A stretch of DNA of 64,000 nt. Origin: Halorussus halophilus (GTDB taxonomy: Archaea > Halobacteriota > Halobacteria > Halobacteriales > Haladaptataceae). The notes beneath the pieces were generated by a model. It was not told where the DNA came from, ran no database searches, and saw only the letters and a list, made by a program, of their open reading frames with translations. The DNA lies in NCBI RefSeq assembly GCF_008831545.1, contig NZ_CP044523.1, forward strand, positions 744,001 through 808,000. The letters run 5' to 3'. Positions 1 through 8,456 of the stretch are shown here, piece after piece. Position numbers and translations under genes: made by a program. Each line of letters starts with the position of its first letter. Position 1 is the first letter of the stretch.

Positions 1-15
1 ATTTTCGGCTACGTA

Positions 16-444
16 TCACACTTCCGCCGCGTCCCGAACCACCCCGACTTCGTCTAACTTGCGATGCAACCAGACCCCGGTAACGACGCCGAGTGCGTCG
101 GTCAGCGCAACCAGCACCGCGGTCGCTCGAAACGGCCACTGCCACGGTCCCGCTGGAATCGAGTGAACGTGGTCTGGGTTCGCCACGAGGAAGTGGAAGT
201 AGAGACCGAAGAGGAAAGAGGCCGCCATTGACCCAGTGAGTAGCAGGATGCCCCACGAATCTCTGCCTAGTCCGAGCAGACCGAGCGCGAACAGTGGTAA
301 ACCGAGCGCCACCGCGTAGACGAACGCGGTCTGCCAAGTTGCCAGCCTCACCGGAATCTCGGCGTGCGGGACACCGTGGGAAACGTTTGCGACGGTGTGA
401 AGTGCGACGGCCGCAGTTGCGAGTTTCAGGCCGCGGCTTTCCAT
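16..444 (-). CDS. small multi-pass membrane protein, unknown function
   Basis: A 142-residue hydrophobic protein with about four predicted membrane segments. I see no catalytic motif and do not recognise the family. I start it at the ATG at 444 (MESRGLKLA) because the upstream in-frame extension is arginine-rich and lies inside the neighbouring gene. From this start it overlaps the end of the epimerase-like gene by 19 bases on the same strand, so the two are probably translated from one message. The hydrophobic stretches come at roughly residues 10-30, 40-65, 70-95 and 110-130, and the C-terminal tail is charged. Confidence 0.6.
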   Translation of the reverse strand: MESRGLKLATAAVALHTVANVSHGVPHAEIPVRLATWQTAFVYAVALGLPLFALGLLGLGRDSWGILLLTGSMAASFLFGLYFHFLVANPDHVHSIPAGPWQWPFRATAVLVALTDALGVVTGVWLHRKLDEVGVVRDAAEV

Positions 445-1415
445 TCGTTGCTCTCCGCCGGTTCGGTGAGTGTTCCCTCGGCGTTCCACTGTTCGACCAC
501 TGCCTCTACCCCCTCTCGATAGGTCGGATACTTCGGCTGCCAGTCGAAGTCACGTTTGAATTTCTCCGCGCTTGTCGGCGCGGGACTCGTGAGTAGTCGT
601 ACCGTGTGCTCGCCAGTGAGATACTTCGCCAGCCATCCCGGAACCCGGCGCGGTTCGGGCGCGCCCAATTTGTCGGCGAACTCGGAAAAGAGGTTGGCGA
701 CCGTGACTGGTTCGTCGTCCACGACGTGGTAGAGGCCGGTCGCATCACCCTCGGCGGCCGCGACGAACGCCCGTGCCGCGTCTTCGACGTGGAGGATGGA
801 GAGTTCGGCGTCATTGCGTCCCAGCAATCCGGTTCCGACTATCGGCAGTTCTTTGGCGAGCAGTCCTTCACCGATGGTTTTCGTGTGGGCGGCGTCGGGA
901 GCGTAGAACCAACCACAGCGCAGAACGACCGTCTCGAAGCCGTGTTCGTTGCCTGCTTCTTTTGCAATCTGCTCTGCGTCGAGTGCCGATTCGGTCGTTC
1001 GGTCGGGATGCGGCGTTGCGCTCTCGTCGAAAGTTTCACCGTCGGGTTGTCGCGCGACCCACGAGATGCTCTGCTGTAGGTATCGCTGTGCGCCGACTTC
1101 TGCAGCGGCGGCGGACAAGTTCTCGGCCCCCTCGCGACGCACTCGGTCGTTCAGCTTCCAGTCTTCGGCGGTCGGTTTTTCCTTGGTCGGGATAGCCGTC
1201 GCGGCGTGGACGACGACGTCTGCACCTTCGGCGGCCGAAACGAGCGATTCGCGGTCGAAGATATCTCCGCGGACTGGGTCACCGCCGCGTGCCTCGACTA
1301 GTTGGTCGCCCGATTCGTCTCGGGTCAGTCCGACCACGTCGTGGCCGCTGTCGGTGAACTTGGCCACGAGTCGGTGTCCTAAGACGCCCGTCGATCCGGC
1401 GATGAAGACGTTCAT
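426..1415 (-). CDS. NAD(P)-dependent epimerase/dehydratase family protein
   Basis: A 329-residue protein of the extended short-chain dehydrogenase/reductase family. The N-terminal nucleotide-binding loop GSTGVLG (residues 7-13) begins a Rossmann fold, followed by an acidic and Gly-rich stretch typical of haloarchaeal members. The usual Tyr-x3-Lys catalytic pair is not clear: the matching helix reads ALDAEQIAKE, with no Tyr in place. It may therefore be an atypical reductase or a nucleotide-binding protein. It shares a leftward transcript with the small membrane protein that overlaps its 3' end. The substrate cannot be told from the sequence. Confidence 0.8.
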   Translation of the reverse strand: MNVFIAGSTGVLGHRLVAKFTDSGHDVVGLTRDESGDQLVEARGGDPVRGDIFDRESLVSAAEGADVVVHAATAIPTKEKPTAEDWKLNDRVRREGAENLSAAAAEVGAQRYLQQSISWVARQPDGETFDESATPHPDRTTESALDAEQIAKEAGNEHGFETVVLRCGWFYAPDAAHTKTIGEGLLAKELPIVGTGLLGRNDAELSILHVEDAARAFVAAAEGDATGLYHVVDDEPVTVANLFSEFADKLGAPEPRRVPGWLAKYLTGEHTVRLLTSPAPTSAEKFKRDFDWQPKYPTYREGVEAVVEQWNAEGTLTEPAESNEWKAAA

Positions 1416-1501
1416 AGCTATGCTTTCGGCTGGCTAGTCGATAGCGATTCTGCCGGACTGACGCGGCGAATTTATAAGTAATCGCACTCGTATCGTCGGC
1501 C

Positions 1502-2149
1502 ATGCAACACCTCCGGTTGACCTTCTACGCTGACGAGGTCGAACTCCACCCGGTTCACACGCTGTTCGTGGAACAGCCCTACGTCGAGTCGGCACGGATG
1601 GTCCACTGGAACGACGCCAACGAGACGGTCACCCACTCTTTCGAAGTCGTGGGCGACCGCGAGCAGTTCGAGTCGGACTTGGCCGACACGCCGGAAGTGT
1701 TGGAGTACGACCTCGCGACGATTGATGACGGTCGATTCTACACGTACATCCGTACCGAGACGACGGCAGTCCAACGGGCACTCTTCGACGCGTACGACCG
1801 CAACAGCATCGTCGTCACGTCCGACCTCGACCACACCGACGACGGCGGCGTTTCGTTCGGCGTCGCTGGACGCTCTGAGGAGTTACAGCGAGCTATCGAC
1901 GCCGCCCCGGAAGGAATTCGCGTCGAAGTCGAGCGCGTCGGCGGCCGAGGCGTGAAGACGATGCCCGAGCAGGGGCTCTCGAAACGCCAGCGTGAGGCAG
2001 TCGAGGTGGCTGTGGCAGTTGGCTACTACGACGTTCCGAGAACTGCGAGTCACGAAGCCGTCGCCGAGGAGTTAGACTGTGCGCCGAGTACTGCCGCGGA
2101 ACATCTCAGGAAAGCCGAATCGAAGTTGTTGCGCGCGCTGTTCGCGTAG
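1502..2149 (+). CDS. HTH-10 (Bat-type) DNA-binding regulator
   Basis: A 215-residue protein with a C-terminal helix-turn-helix of the bacterio-opsin-activator type (about residues 155-212). The signature LSKRQREAVEVAV opens it, and the recognition helix is near CAPSTAAEHLRKAE. The N-terminal 150 residues are an unassigned sensor-like alpha/beta region. This family regulates transcription in haloarchaea. It is divergent from the epimerase gene across 86 bases. An AT-rich box (tttataagtaa) lies about 30 bases before the ATG, which fits a leaderless promoter. The target genes are unknown. Confidence 0.85.
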   Translation: MQHLRLTFYADEVELHPVHTLFVEQPYVESARMVHWNDANETVTHSFEVVGDREQFESDLADTPEVLEYDLATIDDGRFYTYIRTETTAVQRALFDAYDRNSIVVTSDLDHTDDGGVSFGVAGRSEELQRAIDAAPEGIRVEVERVGGRGVKTMPEQGLSKRQREAVEVAVAVGYYDVPRTASHEAVAEELDCAPSTAAEHLRKAESKLLRALFA

Positions 2150-2175
2150 TCGTTTCGTGATTGTGAGTTCTCCGC

Positions 2176-3147
2176 TCAGTCGTTCCGCGGCGCTGGCGTG
2201 GGTTCTGTGGAGTCCTCGACGTAGTCCAAGTCGTCGGTGTAGTGGTCCACCAGCAGAACTGCGGCCGCGCCAGCAAGTGCGGCGATGAGGACGACGGCGA
2301 TGCGCGTGGAGGTCCATGCACCGTCGGCCCCGAGAACTCGAATTGCGGGGAGTCGTAGCGCGCCGACCATCAGCGCGACGAGGAAGGTGAGCGTAATCTG
2401 GTGGTAGTTCGACAGCGCCCACTCGACTACGCGGGAGAAGGTGAGGATACCGACCGCCGCACCGGCCATGAACGAGGCGATACTGACGAACGGGCCGACC
2501 AGACTCTCCCACGACGCACCCTGCGCGACGGCTCCCAGTTTGTCGATGAATCCGTGGAGGGTGTTCGAGAGGTAGATGTACTGACCGAAGAGCAACAGCA
2601 AGAACGACCCCGAGACGCCGGGGAGAATCATCGCGCTAATCGCGACGGCTCCGACGAGGAACAACACGAGCGGGGAGTGGGGAACGTTCGCGGAAGCGGG
2701 GACGCCTGCCATGAGGAACGCGACGACGAACCCGACGACTGCCGCGGCACGCTCGCCGTTCGTGTCCAGCGAGACTTCGCTCCAGAGGACGACTGCCGAC
2801 GCGGCGATGAGTCCGAAGAAGAACGCGAACAGGATGGCCGGGTTGGTCTTCTCGACGCTACTCACCACGTCTGTCACGGCGACGACCGCGGTGAAGATAC
2901 CCAGTCCGAGCGCGATAAGGAACGGTAGGTCCATCTCGCGGAGCATCGCCGCGATTCGACCGCGCGCGTCGGCGTCGTACGCCCGCGGCAGGTCCGCAAC
3001 CACTGCCGGGTCGAAGGCGGCGATGGCTCCGATGAGTCGCTCGTAGATACCGGTTATCAGCGCGATAGTGCCGCCGGAGACGCCGGGCACGGCGTCTGCG
3101 GCACCCATGAAGATGCCCTTGAGGTAGATGGAGAGCCAGTCTCGCAT
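2176..3147 (-). CDS. DUF368 membrane protein, candidate polyprenyl-phosphate transporter
   Basis: A 323-residue multi-pass membrane protein with the DUF368 N-terminal signature (KGIFMGAADAVPGVSGGT), and a second VPGVSG-like half near residue 165 (ILPGVSGSFLLL) that suggests an internal duplication. Bacterial DUF368 (PopT) proteins have been shown to return undecaprenyl phosphate across the membrane. In archaea the matching carrier would be dolichyl phosphate. The gene lies just downstream of aglB, which releases a lipid carrier at each glycan transfer, so a carrier-recycling role is a reasonable inference. It converges on the HTH-10 gene with 26 bases between. Confidence 0.85.
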   Translation of the reverse strand: MRDWLSIYLKGIFMGAADAVPGVSGGTIALITGIYERLIGAIAAFDPAVVADLPRAYDADARGRIAAMLREMDLPFLIALGLGIFTAVVAVTDVVSSVEKTNPAILFAFFFGLIAASAVVLWSEVSLDTNGERAAAVVGFVVAFLMAGVPASANVPHSPLVLFLVGAVAISAMILPGVSGSFLLLLFGQYIYLSNTLHGFIDKLGAVAQGASWESLVGPFVSIASFMAGAAVGILTFSRVVEWALSNYHQITLTFLVALMVGALRLPAIRVLGADGAWTSTRIAVVLIAALAGAAAVLLVDHYTDDLDYVEDSTEPTPAPRND

Positions 3148-3297
3148 TCGTTGTTTGATACAGTAAGGGAGCGGAAAAACTGTTCGGCTCAGGAGTTACG
3201 GATTCGGCGGGGTCGTTCACGGACGGCACGAGAGTCGAGTGAGTTCTGTGAGGACAGTTGTACTGTGATTTGTGACTACGGAGAAGTTCACTTCGAG

Positions 3298-3371
3298 AAG
3301 CTAGCTACTCCCGAAACCGAGAAGACCGCACTGCGACCGCTCCAGCCACACACCTCCCCAACCGACTCCCT
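3298..3371 (+). repeat. dispersed intergenic repeat, copy 1
   Basis: About 70 bases beginning gctagctactcccgaaacc and running to cctccccaaccgac. They closely match 61928-61995 and, less well, 59640-59689. All three copies are intergenic. The block sits in the 507-base gap between the DUF368 gene and aglB, and no convincing gene lies in that gap. Confidence 0.6.
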
Positions 3372-3446
3372 CCGCTCCTTGCAGTCGCTCCGGTCATCCA
3401 CCGGAAGACTGCGCTTCGCTTGTCTTCCGAGCCTTCAGTCGTCGTC

Positions 3447-3494
3447 CGAGAGAGCGTCGCTCTCTCGTGATCACGAAAGGGCTTTGCCCTTTCG
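3447..3494. repeat. two tandem perfect hairpins
   Basis: The first palindrome (3447-3467, cgagagagcg-t-cgctctctcg) has a 10-bp arm. The second (3474-3494, cgaaagggc-ttt-gccctttcg) has a 9-bp arm. Outer partly complementary arms (ttcagtcgt near 3434 and acgactacgctcctgaa near 3496) enclose both, so the region could fold as one nested structure. Confidence 0.6.
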
Positions 3495-3527
3495 AACGAC
3501 TACGCTCCTGAAGACCTCGCACGGACA

Positions 3528-3566
3528 GTTACAGGCGGTCACGCGAGTCGCGTGACCGCCTGTAAC
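3528..3566. terminator. 18-bp perfect stem with 3-base loop
   Basis: The sequence runs gttacaggcggtcacgcg, then agt, then its exact complement. It lies 89 bases past the end of aglB on the leftward strand. It could stop or pause aglB transcription, but no T-tract follows on that strand, so it may instead be a cruciform or a repeat-associated palindrome. Confidence 0.4.
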
Positions 3567-3654
3567 GCGCGCGCCGTCTGTCGGTGAAAAATCGAGACGG
3601 TGGTCAAACTCAGCGAATCCGAAAGAAAACGAAAGTCAGCTACCTCAGTTCTGC

Positions 3655-6600
3655 TCAGTCGCGCGTGCCAATGGCGACGGCACCGACGAACGCGGCGACG
3701 AGACCGGCGCGTGCGGGCGTCGTCTCCTCACGGTCCGGAAGCGCGTCCTCGGGGCTCATTCGGGCCGAGGTGTTGTTGGACGCGCTCGAACCGTTAGTGT
3801 CCGAGGAGTTGTCACCCGGCGACGACTCGTTGACGGGCGAACTGGTGTTGTTGCCCGGTGCGCTCTCGTTCGCGGGCGGGGCCGTCGAGTTGTTCTGGTT
3901 CGGTTGGGTGAGTTCGTAGGAGTTTTCGGTCAACTCCACGGAGACGGCGCTTCCGTCCTCGCCGATGACCTTCCCTTCCGAGACCTGCGAGGTCGCGTTG
4001 TAGTAGGTGAACGTCCCGTTACCCTGCGACTCAGGGCTCGTGTAGAACTGGTACGGACCAGCCGATTTCACGCTGACGTTCGTGTAGCCCTGTTCGGTAC
4101 CCCACTGCTCGTAGCCCGTCGTCGAGTAGGGCAGGGTCATGTTGAAGTTCCCGTTCGGACCAGTCTTGGCCTGCTGGCGGTAGACGAACGAGGTGTTCTT
4201 ACCGACCGGCGACATCCGAACCTGTGCGGTGACGGTGGTGTTCGCCGGGCCAGTTCCTTGGACCGTTGCACCCGGAACGCGCTCGAAGGTCTTCACCCAC
4301 GCGGGGTCGGTTCGAACGACGCTGTTCGGCCGCATGCCGGCCCGCTGGAGCAGTGCCATCTGGGTTCGCGTCGTCTGCGTCCACTGCGAGGCCTGCGAGG
4401 CGGAACTGTCGCTCTGCTTGACAAGTCGGTAGTGCTGGAGCGCGGGGATGCGCTCGCTCGGGAACGGACCGACGCCACCGATTTGGGCCGTGCCGTCCTC
4501 TCTGACGAACTGACGGGCAGCAGACATGTTGTCGAACGAGCGCATTATCGTCGCGTTCGGCCCGGACGGCGTCTTGACGAACTGGTCGGGGTTCGCACCG
4601 CCGATGCGGTCGTAGTCCACGACGACGTTCGGGTTCGGTTCCACGGCGCTCCCGTGGTAGAGGTAGAGCCGAACCATCTGGCTCTCGTAGTAGCGCTGAC
4701 TCTTCAGTCGAGTCACCATGCGCGGCTGGTTGTTGTCGATACCCTGATACAGCGCGGTGTAGAAGTCGTACTGGTTGACTTCGTCGTTGAAGACGGTCGG
4801 AGCGCCGAACTTCGAAGATGGCTCGACCATCTTCCAGTCCACCATCACGTAGCGGGTGTCTTCCTGGTCCTCGCCGAGCGAGTCGATGACCTGATTGGCC
4901 TCCTGTTCGCTCGGTGCGAGCAGGTACTTCGCGGCCGTTCGCGCACCTTCCTGGAACGGGTTCGCGTTCGGAATCCGCTCGCCTTGGACGGTAATCCAGT
5001 GGCCGTAGTCCCACCACGACATCACGCCGTAGGCACCTTCGGGATACGAGTAGTCGTCGTTCTGTTGGTCGAACGTGCCGTAGTAGGCCATCTGCTCTGC
5101 GTTGTTCGCACCGCCGTAGTTGCCCTCGGCGGGCGTCTCGTTGGCCATCCAGTCGAGCGTGCCGTCCCAGTTAGTCACGGCACCGGGGCGGGCACCGTCG
5201 CCGGACGTGACGGCCGTACTCGTCTTGTCGATGGACGAGTAGCCCGTGGTGCCGACACTCGCCGGAACGACGAGGACTGGCATCACCAGCAAGACGACGA
5301 AGACGACTGCGATGACCTGGTAGCCTTCGACGTCTTTGTACGACGACCAGTTTCGAAGGTTCGCCAGCGAGATGACGCGACCGACGAGGTACGCGTTCAT
5401 GACGGCGACCGGAACGACGAGATAGTAGTTGAAGCGAATCTGGGTGAACGCCGCGGCCGTGATGAACGCGGCCCAGACGAGGACGAGCATGTTCTCCGCT
5501 CGGTGGTCGTCCGTCCGGAACGTGGTCCAGACCATCCAGACCGCCGCGAGACCCGCGGCGAACAGCATCAGGCCGTACTCTTGGAGGATGACGTCGAACC
5601 AGCTAATGCCGTACTGCGGGTTGGCGCGCGAGAGGAACGGTTGGGCCTCGCCGATGGTTCGGGTCTTCGCACCCGTACTGAACCCGACGACGCGAACGAG
5701 GTTGTTCTGCACGAGGTTGAACAGGCTGTTGAACGCGACGTAGACGAAGCCAGTGAGTGCGAGGAGGATACCGCCGATTGCGGCGGGGTACCCCCACGTC
5801 GTGAGGTCGCGGTTGTCCCACTCTCGGGCGAGCCACGCCATGAACACACAGCCAGCGGCGACGCCGAACGCGAGGAGTGGCTGGAGAATCGAGAACTTCG
5901 TCGGACTCGGGTCGAGCGTACCGAGCGGGACCAACATCAGCAGGCCCGTGACGCCCATACTCACTGCGCCGACGAGTGCGAGGTGGTCGGGGCTGACCCC
6001 GCGCACGTAGTCCGCGGTGAGCTTCAGCAGGTAGAAGACGCCGAAGATACCGACGAGCAGGACGCCCGGCGGCCACGTCCAGAGGTAGAGCGCGGTGGCG
6101 ATACCTGCCAAGACGGCGAAGCCGACCGGTTTCCGGAGCGAATCGAAGTCGCGGTCGGCGACCAGTTCGTACACCGGTTTCTCGCGCTCGGCGACGGTGA
6201 GCGCGACCATCATCGCGAGCACTGCGAGCGATTGGAAGAGTGGTTCGGCGATGTTGTGGTCGGCGAAGCCGACGAGTCCGCGCCGGAGGAACGTACCGGG
6301 GAGGAGCGCGAGGACGAGGACGCCGAAGAGGCCGCCGGGACGGCCGCCGAGTCGCTTCCCGATGAGGTAGGTCGGAATCGCGACCAGCGCGCCGAAGACG
6401 GCCGGAGCGACGAGCAGTGTCTTTGCGACCAACTGTTGGGAGGGGTCGCCCAAGCCGACGATTAGCGCGGCCGTGGCGACGAGTTGGTCGTACAGCGTGC
6501 CGAACTGGCCGACGCTGGTGCCGAACGGGAAGTACGTCCACGGGTCGTACGGCATCGTTTGAGGCCAGTTCTGGACTGTGTACTGTACTTGTCGGAGGTG

Positions 6601-6792
6601 ATACCACGCGTCGTTACCGGAGAAGAACACCTCTCCGCCAGTGGTGAAGTTGTCGTAGGACTGGAGACGCACCCAGAGCATGAACGCGACGACTGCGCCA
6701 AGCACGGGGACGTGGTACCAGTCTTCGAACGCATCGAGGACCGATTCGGTAGTGTCGGTGGAGTCCTCGACTTGCTCGGTCTGCTGGCTCAT
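3655..6792 (-). CDS. aglB: dolichyl-phosphooligosaccharide-protein glycotransferase AglB
   Basis: A 1045-residue oligosaccharyltransferase of the STT3 family. It moves the lipid-linked glycan onto Asn of N-x-S/T sequons on the outer face of the membrane, for example on the S-layer glycoprotein. About 13 membrane segments occupy residues 25-520. The soluble catalytic domain contains the diagnostic WWDYG motif (MSWWDYGHWI), followed by a long beta-rich region. The C-terminus has an Asn/Ser/Thr-rich linker and a final hydrophobic segment (about residues 1020-1040). The length is in the normal haloarchaeal range. It heads a leftward cluster with the DUF368 gene downstream and the flippase upstream. 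Confidence 0.97.
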   Translation of the reverse strand: MSQQTEQVEDSTDTTESVLDAFEDWYHVPVLGAVVAFMLWVRLQSYDNFTTGGEVFFSGNDAWYHLRQVQYTVQNWPQTMPYDPWTYFPFGTSVGQFGTLYDQLVATAALIVGLGDPSQQLVAKTLLVAPAVFGALVAIPTYLIGKRLGGRPGGLFGVLVLALLPGTFLRRGLVGFADHNIAEPLFQSLAVLAMMVALTVAEREKPVYELVADRDFDSLRKPVGFAVLAGIATALYLWTWPPGVLLVGIFGVFYLLKLTADYVRGVSPDHLALVGAVSMGVTGLLMLVPLGTLDPSPTKFSILQPLLAFGVAAGCVFMAWLAREWDNRDLTTWGYPAAIGGILLALTGFVYVAFNSLFNLVQNNLVRVVGFSTGAKTRTIGEAQPFLSRANPQYGISWFDVILQEYGLMLFAAGLAAVWMVWTTFRTDDHRAENMLVLVWAAFITAAAFTQIRFNYYLVVPVAVMNAYLVGRVISLANLRNWSSYKDVEGYQVIAVVFVVLLVMPVLVVPASVGTTGYSSIDKTSTAVTSGDGARPGAVTNWDGTLDWMANETPAEGNYGGANNAEQMAYYGTFDQQNDDYSYPEGAYGVMSWWDYGHWITVQGERIPNANPFQEGARTAAKYLLAPSEQEANQVIDSLGEDQEDTRYVMVDWKMVEPSSKFGAPTVFNDEVNQYDFYTALYQGIDNNQPRMVTRLKSQRYYESQMVRLYLYHGSAVEPNPNVVVDYDRIGGANPDQFVKTPSGPNATIMRSFDNMSAARQFVREDGTAQIGGVGPFPSERIPALQHYRLVKQSDSSASQASQWTQTTRTQMALLQRAGMRPNSVVRTDPAWVKTFERVPGATVQGTGPANTTVTAQVRMSPVGKNTSFVYRQQAKTGPNGNFNMTLPYSTTGYEQWGTEQGYTNVSVKSAGPYQFYTSPESQGNGTFTYYNATSQVSEGKVIGEDGSAVSVELTENSYELTQPNQNNSTAPPANESAPGNNTSSPVNESSPGDNSSDTNGSSASNNTSARMSPEDALPDREETTPARAGLVAAFVGAVAIGTRD

Positions 6793-6943
6793 TGAATTGA
6801 GAAACTGCCAAAACGCGCATAAGCCTTATGACTTGGACATATGTCTGTTGCTGTAACCGTTCGCCGGGTCTCAGTTCGTGATTCCAGCGGTCTCGGCACT
6901 TTCGAACGAAAACACCCGTCTGATTCACGCGAGCGACAGGAGG

Positions 6944-8410
6944 TCAGGAGAGCAACTGGTTCCGCAAGTCTTGCGCGATACCCCGAACGTCGAGACGAAT
7001 CCGCTCGCTCAGGACTAATAGGACCGCGAAGTACGTGACACCGCCGACGCCCAACAGCACCGCGAGTCGGAGCGCGCCGTCGGCACCGCCGAGTTGCACT
7101 TTCAGCGAGAAGACGACGCCGACCATGACGAGCATCGCGACGACCTGTCTACCCACGTCGGCGACTGCGGCGAGCGAAACCGACTGGTCGAGCAAGTACA
7201 GTAGCGTCCCGACGCTCACGCAGAACGCCAGTACCGTCGCCCACGCGACGCCCCACGCGTCGTACTGCATCGTCAGGGGGACGGCAGTCAGTCCGTACGT
7301 GACGACCAACAGGAGACCGCTGACGGCGTACACTCGCGGCCGGTCTGTGCCGAGGAAGAACTTCTCTAAGCCCTCTCGGTAGCCGTTCATGAGGTTCGCC
7401 AGCGCGAGAACTGGGATGAGCGCGTTCGCCAGTCCGACGACGCCCAGAATCGGGAGCGTCGTCGTCCCCGCAGACGCCCCATAGAGCGTCAGCAAGAGGG
7501 CGTTGCCGACTATCGCGCCGCCGCCGAGGACTGGGATGGCGAACAGGCCAGCGTAGGTGAGGATGGCCGAGAGAATCTTCGTCGTCTCCTCGTCGTTGCC
7601 GTCTGCCGTGTTGGCCGAAATCTGGGGGAGTGCAACCTGTGCGAGCGCGGAGGAGAACAGCATCGACGCCTCGGTAATCGTGAAGACGTTCTTGTAGACG
7701 CCGGTCGCGGCGGGGCCGACGAACGAGTTGATGATGATGTAGTCGGCGTGCTTGAACGCCTGCGCTGAGACGCTCTGGACGTAGGCGTACTTCGAGTAGT
7801 CGAGGAACTCGCTGAACAATGCACGCGACGGCCGTGCGGGGACGACTCGCGCGAATCCGACGTACGAGATTAGGAAGGTGAGGAACTGTCCTGCGATGAG
7901 TCCCCAGATGAGACCGCGAACGCCGAATCCCCAGATCACGAGGGCGGCCTGAATCGGAACGATGAGCGCGTATCGAGAGTTCTCTATCGCGCCGACGAGC
8001 GCAACCTGCTGTTTGCCTTCGAGGAACGACCCCGAGAGGCGGAACAGTCCCCACGTGAGCACCGCCAGCGGGACGAGCATCGCGGCATCGACGTGTAAAA
8101 TCGCGTTGACGTAGTCTCGAATCAGGAAGAAGACGACAGTCACCGCCGCGACCCCGCCGAAGAGGATGGCCGCGCCGCTGGCGAAGTGACGCGCTTCGTC
8201 GCTCCCCTCGCTGACGCGTTTGACGACCACGGGATACAGCCCGAAACTGGAGACGTTCGCCGCTATCATCTGGAACGAGAGGAACGTGCCGTAGACGCCG
8301 ATACCGTCGAATCCCAGTTCTCGGGTGAAGAAGATGGTCCCGAGGAACGCCGCGAGCGTGCCCAGAATGTTCGTGGCGAAGCGTTTGGAGACTTCTGCGC
8401 CTATCTTCAT
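6944..8410 (-). CDS. polysaccharide/oligosaccharide flippase (Wzx/MATE-like)
   Basis: A 488-residue integral membrane protein with about 12-14 predicted membrane segments, of the polysaccharide-biosynthesis (RfbX/Wzx, MOP superfamily) type. It opens with MKIGAEVSKRFATNILGTLAAFLGTIF, the usual start of haloarchaeal members. Such proteins turn lipid-linked sugars or lipid-linked intermediates from the inner to the outer leaflet. Lying next to aglB, it most likely supplies AglB with its lipid-linked donor. In Haloferax volcanii the relative AglR was proposed to act on dolichol-phosphate-mannose. Confidence 0.9.
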   Translation of the reverse strand: MKIGAEVSKRFATNILGTLAAFLGTIFFTRELGFDGIGVYGTFLSFQMIAANVSSFGLYPVVVKRVSEGSDEARHFASGAAILFGGVAAVTVVFFLIRDYVNAILHVDAAMLVPLAVLTWGLFRLSGSFLEGKQQVALVGAIENSRYALIVPIQAALVIWGFGVRGLIWGLIAGQFLTFLISYVGFARVVPARPSRALFSEFLDYSKYAYVQSVSAQAFKHADYIIINSFVGPAATGVYKNVFTITEASMLFSSALAQVALPQISANTADGNDEETTKILSAILTYAGLFAIPVLGGGAIVGNALLLTLYGASAGTTTLPILGVVGLANALIPVLALANLMNGYREGLEKFFLGTDRPRVYAVSGLLLVVTYGLTAVPLTMQYDAWGVAWATVLAFCVSVGTLLYLLDQSVSLAAVADVGRQVVAMLVMVGVVFSLKVQLGGADGALRLAVLLGVGGVTYFAVLLVLSERIRLDVRGIAQDLRNQLLS

Positions 8411-8456
8411 GTCGTTCGTCTAGACGGTGTGTCGCCCCCGGTATTACGGTATCGAC

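Noticed and set aside
3151-3555. Plus-strand frame through the hairpin-rich gap after aglB
   Set aside because: Composition follows the palindromes and repeat; there is no start signal and no domain.
3904-6465. Long open frame of 853 codons on the + strand inside aglB
   Set aside because: It is the antisense shadow of aglB. Its protein is Arg/Val/Glu-rich with no domain pattern, as expected from high-GC codon bias.
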